From Rhopalosiphum padi (Eukaryota > Arthropoda > Insecta > Hemiptera > Aphididae): a DNA stretch of 64,000 bases. Both the position numbers and the translations under genes were made by a program. This document shows, one piece after another, positions 62,579 through 64,000 of this stretch. Numbering within the stretch: position 1 is the first letter of the stretch; each line of letters opens with the position of its first letter. The notes under the pieces were generated by a model, which searched no databases, was not told the origin of the DNA, and saw nothing but the letters and a program-made list of their open reading frames with translations. The DNA is taken from NCBI RefSeq assembly GCF_020882245.1, contig NC_083597.1, forward strand, positions 42,076,152 through 42,140,151, in the 5' to 3' direction.

Positions 62579-64000
62579 TCTTCCTATCACAGCAATTCTA
62601 TCCCTCAGATCCCACCGCCAAGTGGCTCCTCCGTTTTGACAGCGATTATTATGAACGGTACCCAGAAGGCATCGTGTATATATATATATAATAATATATC
62701 CACCTGCACCCCTTACCCTCTACGATCGGGTTTTCCACCCCTCGACGTGGTGAGCTTCCACGCATACCGCGTCATTGGTATATAATATTATCAGCCATAG
62801 TCGTGACTCGCGACGCTGAAATATCATATTCTAATGCGGTTTATGCACGCGCAACGCGCCTATATCCTTGCCAACTGCAATATTTCACGCGCGCGATCCT
62901 CATCTTGCATTCTCGCAAGAGTGCTGTTTGCCACGAATCCCACCGCCGTCTGACGGTATTATAATATAAGAACACGCGTTCTTTGTCATTTATATATTAC
63001 TATAGTATTGTCATTATTATTCTCGTGACCCCGCACTTCTCTGTTTTCCAGTCAGCTCAATCGTTTCGGTATATACTCCGCACTACTTTAGGCCCCAAAC
63101 ATCCCCTGCCATGCGTACACAGAACTATACAATCGCGACATACGATCTATATGTAATATTGTATTAATCCAATAAGGTATCGTACACAAAATTACAATAG
63201 TTTGGACGCAATAAAGTCGCTATACGACGACTAGTCGAGGACTGGCTATTTTGAAAGTAATATAATATGTAATATGCGCATTATAATAATATATTGTTAT
63301 AAAATGGCGAAACGCGAACAAAATTTATTATAAAATCGACTGACGACAATTTTTGGTTTCAAAACAAACATGTTTTCGTGTTTGCTATATTATATTGTTT
63401 CGTATCTTAAAACCAATAGAAAGTAACGGATTTTTGAGAACACAATCGACTGTGCGTATAATATTGTATATTTTATAGTTATTATTATATTATATTGCCA
63501 TGTTACTGTACACGAGTCGGTTTCGTCCGATGGCGATGGCGGTCCTGGTCAACATCAAAAACTGTACGCCGGGAGAAAAGAAATAAAACAATAGACGGGA
63601 AAATATAATATAAACAACTATTAATGTGACTGCCACTGGCTATTTGGTTACTACTTATATAGTTATATTAGAATATTATTTAGACTATAGCAAGTTTTTG
63701 AGGTTAATTTTAATAATAATATATGTGTATAATAATGTATACATATATTTTGTATGTACAAGAATCAGTTATAGTCACGGCGGCATCCGGTTGAGAGTAT
63801 TTTCACTATGCTATTTAAAAAAGTATTATGTACATGAAAATTAAGTTTGTATCTCGTAAAATTTTTGCTGCCGCACCTGAAACTCAATTCAGAATCGGAC
63901 CGGATTCTCTTAAATCCATTAAATACGATTTTTACATAAAAATTGTACCTATTTACTCGTATTGTATCTTATTTAAAAATACATTTATTTTAATAGGCAA

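Larger units (their letters stand above)
54201..64000. other. AT-rich DNA, no gene seen
   Basis: Composition returns to AT-rich after 54.4 kb. I see no ORF with family motifs; the longest (61580-61846, 88 codons, plus) shows none. Contents noted: a CAGTGGTGGATTTTTC transposon end at 54745, a palindrome at 55661-55684, a GC hairpin at 60244-60260, an ATT run at 60070-60107, TA/TATC runs at 62392-62465, and a pyrimidine-rich patch at 62510-63120. Confidence 0.5.

Noticed and set aside
1..64000. tRNA, rRNA, telomeric TTAGG arrays, CRISPR arrays and common insect microRNA seeds
   Set aside because: I looked for the characteristic sequences by eye and found none; a covariance-model scan would be needed to exclude small RNAs.

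Overview
The window looks like nuclear DNA of a sap-sucking insect, most likely an aphid. It is very AT-rich, has long introns and intergenic spaces, many simple repeats and insect-type small DNA transposons, and its genes are spliced animal genes. No bacterial operon, CRISPR array, rRNA or tRNA could be recognised. The species call is inference. The family calls for the main genes rest on motifs readable in the translated exons.

Region 1 (1-6.2 kb) holds three small transcription units. The 3' end of an MPV17L2-like mitochondrial inner-membrane protein gene runs on the plus strand and ends at 400. A complete four-exon gene on the minus strand (626-4827) encodes a 203-residue homologue of human C1orf109/AIRIM, a ribosome-maturation factor. 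These two genes converge, with poly(A) signals about 20 bases apart. Upstream of AIRIM, and divergent from it, a 62-codon ORF (4943-5131) could encode a small single-pass membrane protein and has its own AATAAA. A decayed Harbinger/HARBI1-type transposase fragment lies at 5807-6193.

Region 2 (8.9-16.0 kb) is one complete minus-strand gene of 11 coding exons plus a 5'UTR exon. It encodes a 1056-residue sarcalumenin-like protein. The order is signal peptide, acidic linker, a striking array of about 12 KYWK-containing repeats, then an EHD/dynamin-like GTPase domain. In vertebrates this family sits in the sarcoplasmic reticulum lumen and supports calcium handling.

Region 3 (16-38.9 kb) is a roughly 23 kb AT-rich stretch with no gene I can support. 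It holds microsatellites, palindromes and transposon remnants.

Region 4 (38.9-54.5 kb) centres on frizzled-2 on the minus strand. Its coding sequence (39047-40963) is intronless and GC-rich and encodes the Wnt receptor with its extracellular cysteine-rich domain, seven membrane segments, KTxxxW motif and a C-terminus ending SHV. The TGA stop is followed by C and by 32 in-frame codons, so readthrough is possible. A strong splice acceptor at 41118 lies upstream of the start. The next 11-13 kb is CpG-rich and full of microsatellites, and contains candidate 5'UTR first exons (donors at 52542 and 54035).

Region 5 (54.5-64 kb) returns to AT-rich DNA with no supported gene, apart from a pyrimidine-skewed patch near 62.5-63.1 kb.
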